From contig NZ_CP031611.1 in the NCBI RefSeq assembly GCF_001687475.2, forward strand, positions 1,456,670-1,520,669: a DNA stretch of 64,000 nt, given 5' to 3'. Both the position numbers and the translations under genes were made by a program. Shown in pieces: positions 37,225-48,036 of this stretch. How positions within the stretch are numbered: the stretch's first letter is position 1; every line of letters begins with the position of its first letter. The DNA comes from Campylobacter hepaticus. GTDB taxonomy: Bacteria; Campylobacterota; Campylobacteria; Campylobacterales; Campylobacteraceae. The notes under the pieces were generated by a model that was not told where the DNA came from, ran no database searches, and was given only the letters and a program-made list of their open reading frames with translations.

Positions 37225-38607
37225 ATGCAAAGCATTATACTCATAGGTAAGCCAAATGTTGGAAAATCAAGTCTTTTTAACAGAATGGCAAAGCAAAGAA
37301 TTGCGATTACAAGTGAGATTTCAGGCACAACTAGAGATACGAATAAAACAGAAATTCATCTTCATTCTAAAAAAGCTTTACTTGTTGATAGCGGTGGGCT
37401 TGATGATAAAAACGAACTTTTTAAAGCGGTTAAAAAAAATACTTTAAAAGCTGCAAAAGAAAGTGATATTATTCTTTATTTGGTTGATGGGAAATTAGCT
37501 CCCGATGAAGAAGATAGGCAATTTTTTTATTTTTTAAAAAAATTACAAAAGCCTATAGCTTTGGTGATTAATAAAATAGATAATAAAAAAGATGAAGAAA
37601 GAGCATGGGAATTTTCAAATTTTGGTATAAAAGAAATTTTTCATCTTTCTGTAGTGCATAATACAGGCTTGGATGAACTTTATAATTGGATAGAAAAATT
37701 TTTGCACGAAGAATTTTTAATTCCCGATGAAGAAGAAAATTTAGAAGATTTTTTAGAAAATTATCAAAAAGATGAAGAAATTGAATTTAAATCAATTGAT
37801 CAAAATCATATTAGAGTTGGTATTATAGGTCGCGTTAATGTTGGAAAATCAAGTCTTTTAAATGTCTTAGTAAAACAAGAAAGAAGTGTAGTAAGCACCT
37901 TAGCAGGTACAACTATAGATCCTGTTAATGAAAGCATAATGTATAAAGATAAGGTGATAGAATTTGTTGATACCGCAGGTATTAGGAAAAGGAGTAAAAT
38001 TCAAGGTCTTGAACGTTTTGCTTTAAATCGTACTGAAAAAATTCTACAAAATTCGCAAATTGCACTTTTAGTATTAGATGCTCAAGAAGGTTTTAATGAA
38101 CTTGATGAACGTATTGCAGGACTTATGGCTAAGCATTATTTAGGCGTAATTATAGTTTTAAATAAGTGGGATATAAGTGAAAGAGATTTTAATCAAACAA
38201 TTAAAGAATTGCATCTTGATCGTTTTAAATTTCTTGCTTATGCACCTGTGGTTAGTGTTTCAGCTTTAAGCGGAAAAAGAGTGCATGTTTTACTTGATCA
38301 AATTTTAAAAGTTTTTGAGAATTTCATACAAAAAATTCCTACTTCAAAACTTAATATTTCAGTACAAAATGCTTTAAAATTACATCCTTTGCCTCATGAT
38401 TGCGGTAAATTAGTAAAAATTTATTATGCAGTTCAGTATGACTTAGCTCCACCTAAAATTGCTCTTATTATGAACCGTCCTAAGGCTTTACATTTTAGCT
38501 ACAAACGTTATTTGCAAAATCAAATTAGAAAAGAATTTGATTTAAAAGGAGTTCCTTTAGTAATTGCTTCGCGTAAGAAGGGGAATAAGGAAAATGATGA
38601 GATTTAA
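37225..38607 (+). CDS. der: Der (EngA), tandem GTPase for 50S ribosome assembly
   Basis: Two GTPase domains followed by a KH-like domain; it is essential in 50S maturation. I use the ATG at 37225 ([16 protein letters not shown], 460 residues) rather than the in-frame TTG at 37210. G1 motifs are GKPNVGKSS and [10 protein letters not shown]3 motifs are DSGG in the first domain and DTAG in the second. G4 motifs are NKID and NKWD. It overlaps the shikimate kinase gene at its 3' end. Confidence 0.97.
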   Translation: MQSIILIGKPNVGKSSLFNRMAKQRIAITSEISGTTRDTNKTEIHLHSKKALLVDSGGLDDKNELFKAVKKNTLKAAKESDIILYLVDGKLAPDEEDRQFFYFLKKLQKPIALVINKIDNKKDEERAWEFSNFGIKEIFHLSVVHNTGLDELYNWIEKFLHEEFLIPDEEENLEDFLENYQKDEEIEFKSIDQNHIRVGIIGRVNVGKSSLLNVLVKQERSVVSTLAGTTIDPVNESIMYKDKVIEFVDTAGIRKRSKIQGLERFALNRTEKILQNSQIALLVLDAQEGFNELDERIAGLMAKHYLGVIIVLNKWDISERDFNQTIKELHLDRFKFLAYAPVVSVSALSGKRVHVLLDQILKVFENFIQKIPTSKLNISVQNALKLHPLPHDCGKLVKIYYAVQYDLAPPKIALIMNRPKALHFSYKRYLQNQIRKEFDLKGVPLVIASRKKGNKENDEI

Positions 38608-39091
38608 AAATATCATTTTTATAGGTTTTATGGGTTGTGGAAAAAGCACTTTAGCTAGAGCTTTAGCTGAGGATTTAGATCTTGTTTTTTTAGATAGCGA
38701 TGTTTTAATAGAACAAAAATTTAATCAAAAAATTAATACTATTTTTGAAAAAAAAGGCGAACAATTTTTTAGAGAAGAAGAACAAAAAATGGCTAATTTT
38801 TTTATACATTGTAATAAAGCTTGTATTGCAACTGGAGGGGGTTTTATTCATGTTTCAAATTTAGAAAATATGGGTTTTTGTATTTATTTAAAGGCAAGTT
38901 TTGAATATTTAAAAAAGAATTTAGATGATAATGAAATTTTTAAAAGACCTTTATTTTATGATGAAATTAAAGCAAAAAAATTATATAATGAACGTTTAAA
39001 TAAATATGAAAAAAAAGCACATTTTATTCTTGATATAGAAAATAAAAATGTAGATAAACTTTTAAGTGAGATTAAAAAGGTGGTAAAATGA
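38594..39091 (+). CDS. aroK: AroK, shikimate kinase
   Basis: It phosphorylates shikimate in the aromatic pathway, which feeds the trp operon of this window. It has 165 residues (164 if the second ATG, 38597, is used; AAGGA at 38587-38591 is at a better distance from that one). The P-loop is GFMGCGKST, shikimate-binding Asp is in FLDSD, ATGGG is near residue 78, and KRPLF holds the lid Arg. The gene overlaps der by 14 bases and trpS by four. Confidence 0.95.
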   Translation: MMRFKNIIFIGFMGCGKSTLARALAEDLDLVFLDSDVLIEQKFNQKINTIFEKKGEQFFREEEQKMANFFIHCNKACIATGGGFIHVSNLENMGFCIYLKASFEYLKKNLDDNEIFKRPLFYDEIKAKKLYNERLNKYEKKAHFILDIENKNVDKLLSEIKKVVK

Positions 39092-40047
39092 GAGTATTAA
39101 CAGGGCTTCAACCAAGTGGAGATTTGCATATAGGTAATTATTTTGGTGCGATTAAACAAATAGTAGATGCTCAAGATTTTAATGAAATGTTTATATTTAT
39201 TGCAAATTATCATGCTATGACTTCCTTACAAAATGGAGAAGAATTAAAACAAAATTCTTTAAAAGCTGCTGCAGCTTTCTTGAGTCTTGGTATTGATCCT
39301 CAAAAAAGTGTATTTTGGTTGCAAAGTGATGTAAAAGAAGTTATAGAGCTTTATTGGATTTTATCGCAATTTACTCCTATGGGTTTATTAGAACGTGCTC
39401 ATAGTTATAAAGATAAAGTGGCTAAAGGACTGAGTGCATCCCATGGACTTTTTTCTTATCCTGTATTAATGGCAGCTGATATTTTATTGTTTGATGCAAA
39501 GATTATTCCTGTAGGAAAAGATCAGATTCAACATTTAGAAATTGCTCGTGATATAGCTTTAAAAGTTAATAATGAGTGGGGTGAAATTTTTGTTTTACCT
39601 GAACCTAGAGTTGATGAGAAAGTTGCAGTAGTGGTGGGAACAGATGGTGTTAAAATGAGTAAATCTTATCAAAATACTATAGATATTTTTACTGATGAAA
39701 AAACTTTAAAAAAACAAATTACTTCTATAGTTACAGATAGTACTCCTTTAAAAGATTCTAAAGATTATGAAAATTGTAATGTTTTTAAAATTATAAAATT
39801 ATTTTTGAATGATAAAGAGCAAAAAAAATTGCAAGCTCGTTATGAAAAAGGTGGTGAGGGTTATGGACATTTTAAGATGTATTTAAATGAAGTTTTAAGT
39901 GCATATTTTAAAGAAGCTAGGCAAAAATATAATGAGTTTTTACAAAAACCTTCTCATTTAAAAGAAATTTTAGATTTTGGTGCACAAAAGGCAAGAAAAA
40001 TTGCTAAAGAGAAAATGCAAAAAATTTATGAAAAAATCGGATTTTAG
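39088..40047 (+). CDS. trpS: TrpS, tryptophanyl-tRNA synthetase
   Basis: A class I synthetase of 319 residues that charges tRNA-Trp. The HIGH-type motif is HIGN (residues 14-17), in [16 protein letters not shown]. The KMSKS motif is exact (near residue 190). GKDQIQHLE near 144 binds substrate. It is coupled to aroK by an ATGA overlap. It is the only tRNA-Trp charging enzyme seen in the window. Confidence 0.97.
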   Translation: MRVLTGLQPSGDLHIGNYFGAIKQIVDAQDFNEMFIFIANYHAMTSLQNGEELKQNSLKAAAAFLSLGIDPQKSVFWLQSDVKEVIELYWILSQFTPMGLLERAHSYKDKVAKGLSASHGLFSYPVLMAADILLFDAKIIPVGKDQIQHLEIARDIALKVNNEWGEIFVLPEPRVDEKVAVVVGTDGVKMSKSYQNTIDIFTDEKTLKKQITSIVTDSTPLKDSKDYENCNVFKIIKLFLNDKEQKKLQARYEKGGEGYGHFKMYLNEVLSAYFKEARQKYNEFLQKPSHLKEILDFGAQKARKIAKEKMQKIYEKIGF

Positions 40048-40057
40048 GAAGTAAAAT

Positions 40058-41293
40058 ATGCTAGATTTAAAAAAATTACAAAATAATTTTAATGAGGTGG
40101 CTCAAAAATTAAAAAATAAAAAAATAGATGAAGAGATCTTAAAAAAACTTGCTGAGCTTTTTATTAGTTTAAAAAAAGAAAAAACAAGCTTAGAGCAATT
40201 GCAAGCTTTTCAAAATAAATTTAGTAAAGAATTAAACAGTGTGAAAGATAAAGAAAATTTAAAAGAACAATTAAATAAAAATAAAATAAAAATCAATGAG
40301 CAAAGTCAAAAGGTTAATGTTTTAGAAAAGGAACTTGAGACTATTGTTTATGCTATTCCTAATATCCCTGATGATGCGGTGCCTGTGGGAGAAGATGAAA
40401 ATGAAAATGTAGAACTTAAAAAAGTATTAATACCGATAGAATTTGATTTTACTCCAAAAGAACATTTTGAGTTAGGAGAGAAATTAAATTGGCTTGATTT
40501 TGTACGTGGGGTTAAAATTTCTCAAAGTCGTTTTTGTGTACTTAAAAATGAAGGCGCTTTGTTAAACCGTGCTTTGATAAATTATATGATAGATTTTAAT
40601 AGAAGTCGTGGTTTTGAATTGGTAAATGTGCCTTTTTTAGTCAATGAAAATACTATGTTTGGAACGGGACAATTGCCTAAATTTAAAGACGATATGTATA
40701 GGATAAAAGATGAGGATTTGTATTTAATTTCAACTTCTGAAATTCCTGTGACTAATCTTTATAGTGGTGAGATTTTAAGTAGTGAGAGTTTGCCAATAAA
40801 AATGACTTGTTATAGTGCTTGTTTTAGAAAAGAAGCAGGAAGTGCAGGGCGTGATACAAGAGGTATCATTCGTCAACATCAATTTGAAAAAGTAGAACTT
40901 GTAAGTATTACTAAACCTGAACAAAGTGATGAGGTTTTTGAACAAATGCTTGAATGTGCGAGTGATTTATTAAGCTCTTTGGGTTTGGCACATAGACATT
41001 TAATGCTTTGTACAGGTGATTTGGGTTTTAGTGCAGCAAAAACTGTAGATCTTGAGGTATGGCTTCCTGGACAAAATAAATATCGTGAGATTAGCTCGAT
41101 TTCAAATTGTCGTGATTTTCAAGCAAGACGTGCTAAAATTCGTTATAAAAATGATAAAGGAAAAAATGAATTAGTTCATACTCTTAATGGATCTTCTTTA
41201 GCAGTGGGCAGGACTTTGGTGGCAATTATAGAAAATTATCAAGATAAAGAGGGAAGAATTCATATTCCTGATGTTTTAAAAAAATATTTTTAA
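40058..41293 (+). CDS. serS: SerS, seryl-tRNA synthetase
   Basis: A class II synthetase of 411 residues. The N-terminal coiled-coil arm (about 1-105, Lys/Glu/Leu-rich) grips the long variable arm of tRNA-Ser. Motif 2 appears as [28 protein letters not shown] near residues 259-286, motif 3 as [19 protein letters not shown] near 380. It starts ten bases after trpS. Confidence 0.97.
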   Translation: MLDLKKLQNNFNEVAQKLKNKKIDEEILKKLAELFISLKKEKTSLEQLQAFQNKFSKELNSVKDKENLKEQLNKNKIKINEQSQKVNVLEKELETIVYAIPNIPDDAVPVGEDENENVELKKVLIPIEFDFTPKEHFELGEKLNWLDFVRGVKISQSRFCVLKNEGALLNRALINYMIDFNRSRGFELVNVPFLVNENTMFGTGQLPKFKDDMYRIKDEDLYLISTSEIPVTNLYSGEILSSESLPIKMTCYSACFRKEAGSAGRDTRGIIRQHQFEKVELVSITKPEQSDEVFEQMLECASDLLSSLGLAHRHLMLCTGDLGFSAAKTVDLEVWLPGQNKYREISSISNCRDFQARRAKIRYKNDKGKNELVHTLNGSSLAVGRTLVAIIENYQDKEGRIHIPDVLKKYF

Positions 41294-41301
41294 GAGTATA
41301 A

Positions 41302-43764
41302 ATGGCAGAACAAGAAGATATTATATTAAAAGAATCAGAAGATAGTTTAAACAAAGAAAGATTCGATGAAAGTTTAGAAGAATTTCAAGGTCAAGAGGGT
41401 CAAGCACCACAAGATGAAGAGTTTAAATCTTTGCCAGAAGAACTATCCCAAGAAAATAGTGATAGTGGTTTTAATTTTACAAGAGAAAGTGCTCCTGAAG
41501 ATAATTTAAGTGTTGAAAAAGCTCAAGAGAATATACCAATAATGTGGTATAAAGATCGTAAATTTATGTCTCTTGTTGCTTTATCTTTAGGAATAATTTG
41601 TGTTTTAGTTTTTACATTGTTTTATTTAACTTTTAATGAAGGAAAAATTAAACCAGATATTATAGCTTCTAAGCTTATAGAGCAACCTGTAATTGTACCA
41701 GATGAATCTTATAAATATAATGATATGCAAAAAATTGATAGTATGATACAAAAGGCAAATACTTTGTATTTAAAAGGTGAAATTGAACAAGCCTTAAAAG
41801 TTTATGAACAAGTTGCTGTTTATAATGAGTCTTTATCTAATTATAATTTAGGTGTTTCTCAAATGAATGAGAATAAATTTAAAGAGGCTTTTGAAAGTTT
41901 TAAAAAGGCTATAGCTAATGGAGAAAATCAAAGCGTTTCGGCTATTAATGCAGCAGTTTGTGCTTTAAAATTTAATGATAAAGAGAAATTTAGATATTAT
42001 ATAGATTTAGCTGAGGTATATCTTTCTAAAGAAGGTAAGTCAAAACTTTATGATTACTATTTAAGTTTAATTAATTATTATAAAGGGTATTATCCTGAAG
42101 CTTTGCAAATGTTTCAAATAATTAATACAGAGCCTTATTCAGATGTAGCAAAGTACTTATCTGCTAAAATTTATGCAAAAATGTATTTTGATACTAAGGC
42201 TATTAATCAATTAAATTCTCAAGGTAGCTTTGAATCAAGTTTATCTTTGGGTTTATTATATGCAAGAATAGGAGAATATGTTAAAGCCAAAGCTGCTTTA
42301 AAAACAGCAATGAAAATTGAAAGAGATTTTAATCAGAGTTTGGCAGCTTTAAGTTTACTTGATATTAAAACAGGTTATTATCAAGATATGTTGACACGTT
42401 TGCAAAATGCTTATCGTAATGATAAAGATAGGTATAAAATTTTAGATATTTATAAAATTCAAGTTCATTTAAATAAAAATCTTTTTGATATAAACATTGC
42501 GCAAAATTCTTTTTCAAAAGATTTATTGAAAAAACAAAAAAATCAATTTGATTTACTTTTTTATTTCGCTCCTTATCAAGTTTTTGACAGTAAACAAGCT
42601 GCTTTATATATTAAAAAGGCTAATATTGCAGATTTTGTAGATGATAGCATTGATGCTGGAGCTTATCTTGATGCTAGTAAGGCACTTGCTTCTACTAATG
42701 TCAAAATTGCTAGTGTTATTAATTATGCTTTGAATCAAAAATTACGTCTTGCTAATCAAGAATTTCAGAAATTAATTAAAGATTATCCAGAGCATAGTAT
42801 TTTGCATTATAATTTAGCTTTAACTTATGCACAAATGCAAAATTATGAACTTGCTTATAAACATTTTTCAAGTTCATATCATCTTAATCCTAAAAATTAT
42901 TTAGCGGGTGCTTTTGCTATGTTTTGTGCGAAATTAATTGATATGAATACAACTAAACTTTACAATGAGATTCTTGATAATATGAGTGCTGATTCTAATT
43001 TTAAAGCCAATATGCAAAAAAGTATGTTATTTTTGGTCAATGATAATTATATTTCTATGCTTCCTTATTTAGATGAATCAAAACAAGATACACCTTTGAG
43101 TTTAATTTTTGAAGCCATTATTGCTAAAAATAATAATCTTAATAATCAAGTAGACGTTAAAATTGCTAAGTTGCAAGCGGAATTACCTGAAGATATTTTA
43201 TCAAATATCTTGTATTTTAATTCTTTAAATTCTAATTTAAATATTAAAGAATATGCGCAAAATGCCCAAATTCATTTCCAAAATTTAAAACTTGATTATC
43301 GTAGTGTATTTGGTGGTCCTAGTATTGCTAGGGAATTTTATATCAATTTAATGCATGTTGTAGGGCTTTTAAATTTAGAAAGACAAAAGTTGAAAAAAAT
43401 AATTCATACTTCTAAGGTAAAAGATGAAAGTATACTTCAAACTTTGGCTTATTTAGATATTTTTGCTAAACAATATGAGGAAGCTTATGCTCTTTATAAT
43501 TCTTTGATTGATGATTATGGTGCAAAAGACACTAAGACTTTATTTTTAGCTGCTGTTGCGGCTGTAGGAGCAAATAATCCTAATTCAGCAATAGCACTTT
43601 TACAGCTTTCTAAACTCACAAATAAAAATAATAAAGAAAGTAAAGCAGCTCTTGGTATGCTTTATCATGAAGCTAAAAATTATCAAGCGGCAATATCTCA
43701 ATATAAAACTTTACCTAATGAATTTAAGAGTGAGTTTTTTAGTTTTGATATTAACAATAATTAA
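41302..43764 (+). CDS. pflB: PflB-like TPR membrane protein, flagellar motor disk component
   Basis: An 820-residue protein with an acidic cytoplasmic N terminus (1-85), one membrane helix near 90-110 (SLVALSLGIICVLVFTLFYLTF) and a long periplasmic region of TPR-like helical repeats. In C. jejuni the counterpart Cj0390 (PflB) is needed for motility; it builds the periplasmic disk that positions stator units around the high-torque motor. It directly follows serS by eight bases. Confidence 0.85.
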   Translation: MAEQEDIILKESEDSLNKERFDESLEEFQGQEGQAPQDEEFKSLPEELSQENSDSGFNFTRESAPEDNLSVEKAQENIPIMWYKDRKFMSLVALSLGIICVLVFTLFYLTFNEGKIKPDIIASKLIEQPVIVPDESYKYNDMQKIDSMIQKANTLYLKGEIEQALKVYEQVAVYNESLSNYNLGVSQMNENKFKEAFESFKKAIANGENQSVSAINAAVCALKFNDKEKFRYYIDLAEVYLSKEGKSKLYDYYLSLINYYKGYYPEALQMFQIINTEPYSDVAKYLSAKIYAKMYFDTKAINQLNSQGSFESSLSLGLLYARIGEYVKAKAALKTAMKIERDFNQSLAALSLLDIKTGYYQDMLTRLQNAYRNDKDRYKILDIYKIQVHLNKNLFDINIAQNSFSKDLLKKQKNQFDLLFYFAPYQVFDSKQAALYIKKANIADFVDDSIDAGAYLDASKALASTNVKIASVINYALNQKLRLANQEFQKLIKDYPEHSILHYNLALTYAQMQNYELAYKHFSSSYHLNPKNYLAGAFAMFCAKLIDMNTTKLYNEILDNMSADSNFKANMQKSMLFLVNDNYISMLPYLDESKQDTPLSLIFEAIIAKNNNLNNQVDVKIAKLQAELPEDILSNILYFNSLNSNLNIKEYAQNAQIHFQNLKLDYRSVFGGPSIAREFYINLMHVVGLLNLERQKLKKIIHTSKVKDESILQTLAYLDIFAKQYEEAYALYNSLIDDYGAKDTKTLFLAAVAAVGANNPNSAIALLQLSKLTNKNNKESKAALGMLYHEAKNYQAAISQYKTLPNEFKSEFFSFDINNN

Positions 43765-43780
43765 AAATGTTTTAATTATT
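43756..43780. terminator. Weak AT-only hairpin between pflB and the convergent gene
   Basis: An 11-bp AT-only stem (43756-43766 with 43770-43780) and a 3-nt loop cover the pflB stop codon. It sits between convergent genes. With no G/C in the stem its terminator strength is doubtful. Confidence 0.35.
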
Positions 43781-43793
43781 GAAGTGTTTTGGT

Positions 43794-44369
43794 TTAGACT
43801 TTAAGATCTAGTGTGCTTAATTCGTCTATACGAGCATTAACTTTTTCAAGCGTCATGGTGATAGTATCTTGACTAATTTTAGGAAGTGCTCCACCCCACA
43901 TTTTTTCTGCTTCGCTAAATCCTTGTTTTATACCTTCAAGACCTTTTTTTAATTTTTCAATATCATTTCCACTATTTTGAATAACAAAGTCAGCGATACG
44001 ATTGGCTGTATTTTTTATTCCAAAAAAACCTTCTTCGCTAATTAGTTCTTCAAGTTCATTAATATCCATATCAAGTGGATTTTTACCATCATAATTTAAA
44101 GATGCAAAATCGATATCAGCAAGTATTGATTTTACAGTATCTAAATTAAAATCATTTGCAAGATGATAAATTCCATTTTGTACATTGCTTATATTTGTTA
44201 CAATTTTCATTGTTTGTTGTTGAAATTCAATTAAATAAGAATTAGTGATATGTTTCGCATCAACTGTACTTAAATTTTCAAATGGAATTTTACCTTTATT
44301 GCCTTTTGTTTTATCATCAATAAAATTTTGTCCTGTTGTGGTATGATGTAAAAAAGTATTTACTTGCAT
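43794..44369 (-). CDS. Sigma28-type flagellar-coexpressed hypothetical protein
   Basis: A 191-residue soluble protein without a signal peptide. The C-terminal half (GFFGIKNTANRIADFVIQ, then a GIKQGFSEAEKMWGG block) has a repeated helical pattern that I have seen in several flagellum-linked hypothetical proteins of epsilonproteobacteria, but I cannot name a function. The counterpart is Cj0391c. A sigma28-like -10 box, CGATAT, lies 31 bases upstream of the ATG. This suggests that FliA controls it with late flagellar genes and that it may be exported by the flagellum. Confidence 0.75.
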   Translation of the reverse strand: MQVNTFLHHTTTGQNFIDDKTKGNKGKIPFENLSTVDAKHITNSYLIEFQQQTMKIVTNISNVQNGIYHLANDFNLDTVKSILADIDFASLNYDGKNPLDMDINELEELISEEGFFGIKNTANRIADFVIQNSGNDIEKLKKGLEGIKQGFSEAEKMWGGALPKISQDTITMTLEKVNARIDELSTLDLKV

Positions 44370-44399
44370 AATTATTCCTTTTTGCGAGTTTATACTTTT

Positions 44400-44407
44400 A
44401 TATCGGT
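44400..44407 (-). promoter_or_regulatory. Sigma28 (FliA) type -10 element
   Basis: On the minus strand the bases read ACCGATAT, matching the GCCGATAA/CGATAT core of flagellar sigma28 promoters. It lies 31 bases before the ATG of the 191-residue gene. The -35 side is poor (TTCAATAT at the expected distance), as is common in Campylobacter. Confidence 0.6.
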
Positions 44408-44454
44408 TTATATTTTAAATATTGAATAAGTATTAAATTCCTTTTTTGAGAAAT

Positions 44455-45897
44455 TTATTGCAAATAATAATTAATTTGTTCTTTATCAAGAATACGAATG
44501 AGATTGCTTGTACCCTCTACTCCTGTTGGAAAACCTGCGGTTAAAAGATAGCATTTATTTTGATCTATAAAACCTTTTTCAATACCTGATCTTACAGAAT
44601 CTTTTAATAATTCTGTAAGATCATTACTTTTGTTTACTAAAATTGCAGGATTAACACCCCAAACTATGCTTAAAGAATTTAAAGTTTTTTCAGAATGTGC
44701 AACAGCTATAATTTCTATATTTGGACGATATCTTGCAATTTTGATTGCTGATTTTCCACTACTTGTAAGAGAAAAAATAGCATTAGCGTTTAAATCTGTC
44801 GCAAGATGGGCTGAAGAGTGCATAATTTTATCTGTATTATCTGTATTATTAAAATCATTAAATTTATTATAAGGATAGTATTTTTCAGCTTCTATTATGG
44901 TTTGATACATAATATCAACAGCATTAGCAGGATCTATGCCAATGGCACTTTCTTCACTTAACATAACAGCATCTGTGCCATCTAAAACAGCATTTGCTAC
45001 ATCTGAAATTTCAGCTCTTGTAGCAGTTTTGCTTTTAGTAAGTGAAAAAAGCATTTGAGTTGCGGTAATGACAGGTTTGGATGCATTGTTAGCTTTACGA
45101 ATAATTTCTTTTTGAATATTTGGAACTTTATAATAAGGAACTTCAATGCCTAAATCTCCACGTGCAACCATTATGCCATCACTAGATTTAATAATATCGT
45201 CAATATTTTCTACTGCATCAAATTTTTCAATTTTAGCAAAAATAGATATTTTGGCATTATTTTGAGTTAAAATTTGACGTACTTCATCAATGTCGTGTGC
45301 ATTTTGTACAAAAGATATAGCTAAAAAATCTACATCATTTTCTATACCCCAAAGTAAATCATTTTTATCTTTTTGGGTAATAACATCAATATTAATTTTA
45401 GTATTTGGAAAATTAATACCTTTATTTGAATTTAAAAAACCATCATTTTCTATAATAGTTTCGATTTTTTCATTATTTATGCTTGTTACTTTAGCTCGAA
45501 TGGAACCATCGCAAAGATAAATGTATTCGTCAATTTTTAGCATATTTAAAACAGAACTTTGATTGATGCTAATTTTATAGTGATTTTGAGTTATTTTTTC
45601 ACCCAAAATTGTTTTATGGTAAAAGTCAAGCTTGTCTCCTTTTTTTAGTTCAAAAGGTTCTTTAAGTTCACCTGTACGAATTTTAGGTCCGCTAATATCT
45701 TGCAAAATACCAATACGAATGTGCAATTCTTTAGCTACTTTTCTTATAGTGTTAAGGTTATTTTTGTGATATTGATGTGTTCCATGAGAAAAATTTAAAC
45801 GGAAAACATTAACTCCATTAATGATCATTTGGCGTATCACTTCTTCTTTTTCACTTGCTGGACCAACTGTGGCTACAATTTTTGTTTTTTTAAGCAT
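44455..45897 (-). CDS. pyk: Pyk, pyruvate kinase
   Basis: It transfers phosphate from PEP to ADP, making pyruvate. It has 480 residues from the ATG at 45897 (MLKKTKIVATVGPAS), behind AAAGGA on the minus strand; the longer frame to 45954 adds an improbable hydrophobic leader. Signatures are FRLNFSHGTHQYH near residue 33, the catalytic-Lys motif IFAKIEKFDAVENID near 216, and MVARGDLGIEVPYY near 242. Campylobacter lacks phosphofructokinase, so in C. jejuni Pyk serves mainly the lower glycolytic steps. Confidence 0.97.
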   Translation of the reverse strand: MLKKTKIVATVGPASEKEEVIRQMIINGVNVFRLNFSHGTHQYHKNNLNTIRKVAKELHIRIGILQDISGPKIRTGELKEPFELKKGDKLDFYHKTILGEKITQNHYKISINQSSVLNMLKIDEYIYLCDGSIRAKVTSINNEKIETIIENDGFLNSNKGINFPNTKINIDVITQKDKNDLLWGIENDVDFLAISFVQNAHDIDEVRQILTQNNAKISIFAKIEKFDAVENIDDIIKSSDGIMVARGDLGIEVPYYKVPNIQKEIIRKANNASKPVITATQMLFSLTKSKTATRAEISDVANAVLDGTDAVMLSEESAIGIDPANAVDIMYQTIIEAEKYYPYNKFNDFNNTDNTDKIMHSSAHLATDLNANAIFSLTSSGKSAIKIARYRPNIEIIAVAHSEKTLNSLSIVWGVNPAILVNKSNDLTELLKDSVRSGIEKGFIDQNKCYLLTAGFPTGVEGTSNLIRILDKEQINYYLQ

Positions 45898-45938
45898 AGT
45901 AATTCCTTTGAAAATTATTATAAAATAAATGCAAAAAA

Positions 45939-47285
45939 TTATAATAACTCGCAATTAAATTGATCTTCATGAAATTGCATTCCTAAATAATCACATATTA
46001 ATTTTGCATCTCTTTGGGCATTTCCTAGACAACTGGTAGCACCTGGACTTGGAGTCATATTAAAAATAATACCAGGAATTTCTGTAATACTTGCTTCACC
46101 TAGCATTAATTCTTTCTTGCTTTTATCAATAACTTGTGGTCTTACTCCGCCAAAGCCTTTTGCATAATAGATATCTTTTGTTTTGAGACTTGGAACTATT
46201 TTTTTAGCATCTTTAACAAATAAAATTTTATTTATTAAAGGTAATTCAAAAAGATAATTGTAAAAAATATAATTTCTAATTGTTCGATCTTTGAACATAT
46301 TAAAAGTTACTTGTAAAACAGTTTTATCTAATTTCAGTGCCTCGAAAAATTCTGGCACTGATTTTAAACCATGATAACGTTCTAATTGTGGAATGACAAG
46401 TGCAGTAGGTCCAAAACGAGTATTCATATTAGCAAGTAAGTCAGGATCACCATGAAGGGCTGCAAATGGGAGTTTAGGATTTTGTACCATATAAACTTTC
46501 CCATTTAAAAGTTTTTTTTTCGTTAAGTAAAAACTTCCAGCAACCGGCCAACAAGATTTATTCATACCTAAATTCATTTTATGCGCTAGGTATAAAGAAT
46601 GTGCTCCGGCATTAACTATAACACTTTTAGCATGATATTCTTGGTGGTTTGATGTTTTTAAAACAAATATACTATCTTTTTTTTCTATATGCGTAATTTC
46701 TTGATTGAAAGCAACAAAAGTATTTTTATTTTGTTTTTGACCTTGTTCTATGAGGTTTATACTCATTTTTCCAAAATCTACAGTTGTAAAAACTTCACCT
46801 TCTTCAACTCCCATAGCACATATATTTTCACTTCTATTATTAATACCGTCTTCACCTAAGGCTACTTTAGGTTCGATTTGTCTGATTTTTTCCTTGTTGA
46901 AAAATTTGATATAAGGATAAAGATCTTTAAATTCTTCATAGCGTTTTTTCATATAATCACATTCTAAATCTCCAACAGCTAAAGCCATTTTTTGATGCGA
47001 AAACATGAAATTGTTTTGTGCATTTTGCATGAGTCCATATTTGATTATCATATCAGCTGTTTTTTTAACTTTTTTAGCTTTTTCTAGAGTGTAATTAGTT
47101 TCAATATCTCCACAATGAATTGTTTGAGAATTGCTAGTTCCTTTAGAATTTAATGTTGCAGGAGCATTATATTTTTCTATTAATGCAATATTTTTAATAT
47201 TTGTATATCTTGCAAGCTCATAAAATACGGCTGCTCCAGAAATTCCAGCTCCAATGACAAGCACATCAAATTCTTGTTGCTTCAT
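45939..47285 (-). CDS. mqo: Malate:quinone oxidoreductase-like FAD enzyme
   Basis: A 448-residue membrane-associated flavoprotein that oxidises malate to oxaloacetate and gives electrons to menaquinone. The FAD-binding Rossmann motif is VIGAGISGAAVFYELARY at residues 11-28 and a second FAD block is KGFGGVRPQVIDKSK near 375. The C terminus has NMTPSPGATSCLGNAQRD. It is assigned Mqo in C. jejuni (Cj0393c). It resembles L-2-hydroxyglutarate-type oxidases too, but the Mqo signatures favour malate. Confidence 0.85.
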   Translation of the reverse strand: MKQQEFDVLVIGAGISGAAVFYELARYTNIKNIALIEKYNAPATLNSKGTSNSQTIHCGDIETNYTLEKAKKVKKTADMIIKYGLMQNAQNNFMFSHQKMALAVGDLECDYMKKRYEEFKDLYPYIKFFNKEKIRQIEPKVALGEDGINNRSENICAMGVEEGEVFTTVDFGKMSINLIEQGQKQNKNTFVAFNQEITHIEKKDSIFVLKTSNHQEYHAKSVIVNAGAHSLYLAHKMNLGMNKSCWPVAGSFYLTKKKLLNGKVYMVQNPKLPFAALHGDPDLLANMNTRFGPTALVIPQLERYHGLKSVPEFFEALKLDKTVLQVTFNMFKDRTIRNYIFYNYLFELPLINKILFVKDAKKIVPSLKTKDIYYAKGFGGVRPQVIDKSKKELMLGEASITEIPGIIFNMTPSPGATSCLGNAQRDAKLICDYLGMQFHEDQFNCELL

Positions 47286-47406
47286 TATTCTTCCTTGTTT
47301 TTTGTTTGAATAAAATTTATCCTAAGTAGAAGTTTAATTTAATTTATTTTACAAAAAAGTTAAATTTTATTGGCAATAAATATTAATGAGAATTTTTGTA
47401 ACATTT

Positions 47407-48036
47407 TTAATACAATAGATTAGGATTTTCTTTTAAAACTTTCTTCATCCCTCTAAAAATAAGAAGTTTATCATAAATTGCATGGTTAAAATAATTTGCT
47501 AAAAATTGTCCATCTCCGCCAGTAAAATATAGTTTTTTGTTTTGAGCTGCATCTTTAATAAGTAAATAAATACTTTTAAAAACTCCATAACTTAAAGCAT
47601 CCATAGTTTTTTGTGGAAAAGCATCAAGACTAACTTGGGTATTAAATTCGCTTTTTAATCGTGGTGAAATATGACTGTAAATTTTTTTATAATTCGCAAT
47701 ACCTGGTAAAATAAAGCCACCTAAATGTATAAAATTAGAAATAATATCAATAGTAATAGCACTACCTGCATCTACAACAACTCCATCTTCAACAGTATAG
47801 CAAGCTGCAATACGATCAATTCCTAAATTTTGGTAAATGGTATCAAATAAAAAATAAGGTTCAAGATTAATAAAATTTTTTTGTTTTATTAAGTGGTCTT
47901 TAAGGTGTTCATTGACATTAATATAAAAAATTTTTTGTTCATTTTTAAATTCTATAAATTGTTCTATATTAAGAGTAAAATATTTATTATCATCTAAGAA
48001 ACTAGCATTTGAATTTCCAATATCGCAGAGTAGCAT
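47407..48036 (-). CDS. coaX: CoaX, type III pantothenate kinase
   Basis: It phosphorylates pantothenate, the first step of coenzyme A synthesis. It has 209 residues, shorter than the usual 250, as in other epsilonproteobacteria. The ASKHA-fold phosphate loop is LLCDIGNSNASF at the N terminus, GIDRIAAC is near residue 73, and VVDAGSAITIDII near 88 holds the catalytic Asp. It lies between mqo and the BamB-like lipoprotein gene, on the same strand. Confidence 0.9.
   Translation of the reverse strand: MLLCDIGNSNASFLDDNKYFTLNIEQFIEFKNEQKIFYINVNEHLKDHLIKQKNFINLEPYFLFDTIYQNLGIDRIAACYTVEDGVVVDAGSAITIDIISNFIHLGGFILPGIANYKKIYSHISPRLKSEFNTQVSLDAFPQKTMDALSYGVFKSIYLLIKDAAQNKKLYFTGGDGQFLANYFNHAIYDKLLIFRGMKKVLKENPNLLY

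Noticed and set aside
38835..38845. Short G run in aroK as a possible phase-variable tract
   Set aside because: Only five G in a row; Campylobacter contingency tracts usually have eight or more. I saw no longer G or C run in the window.
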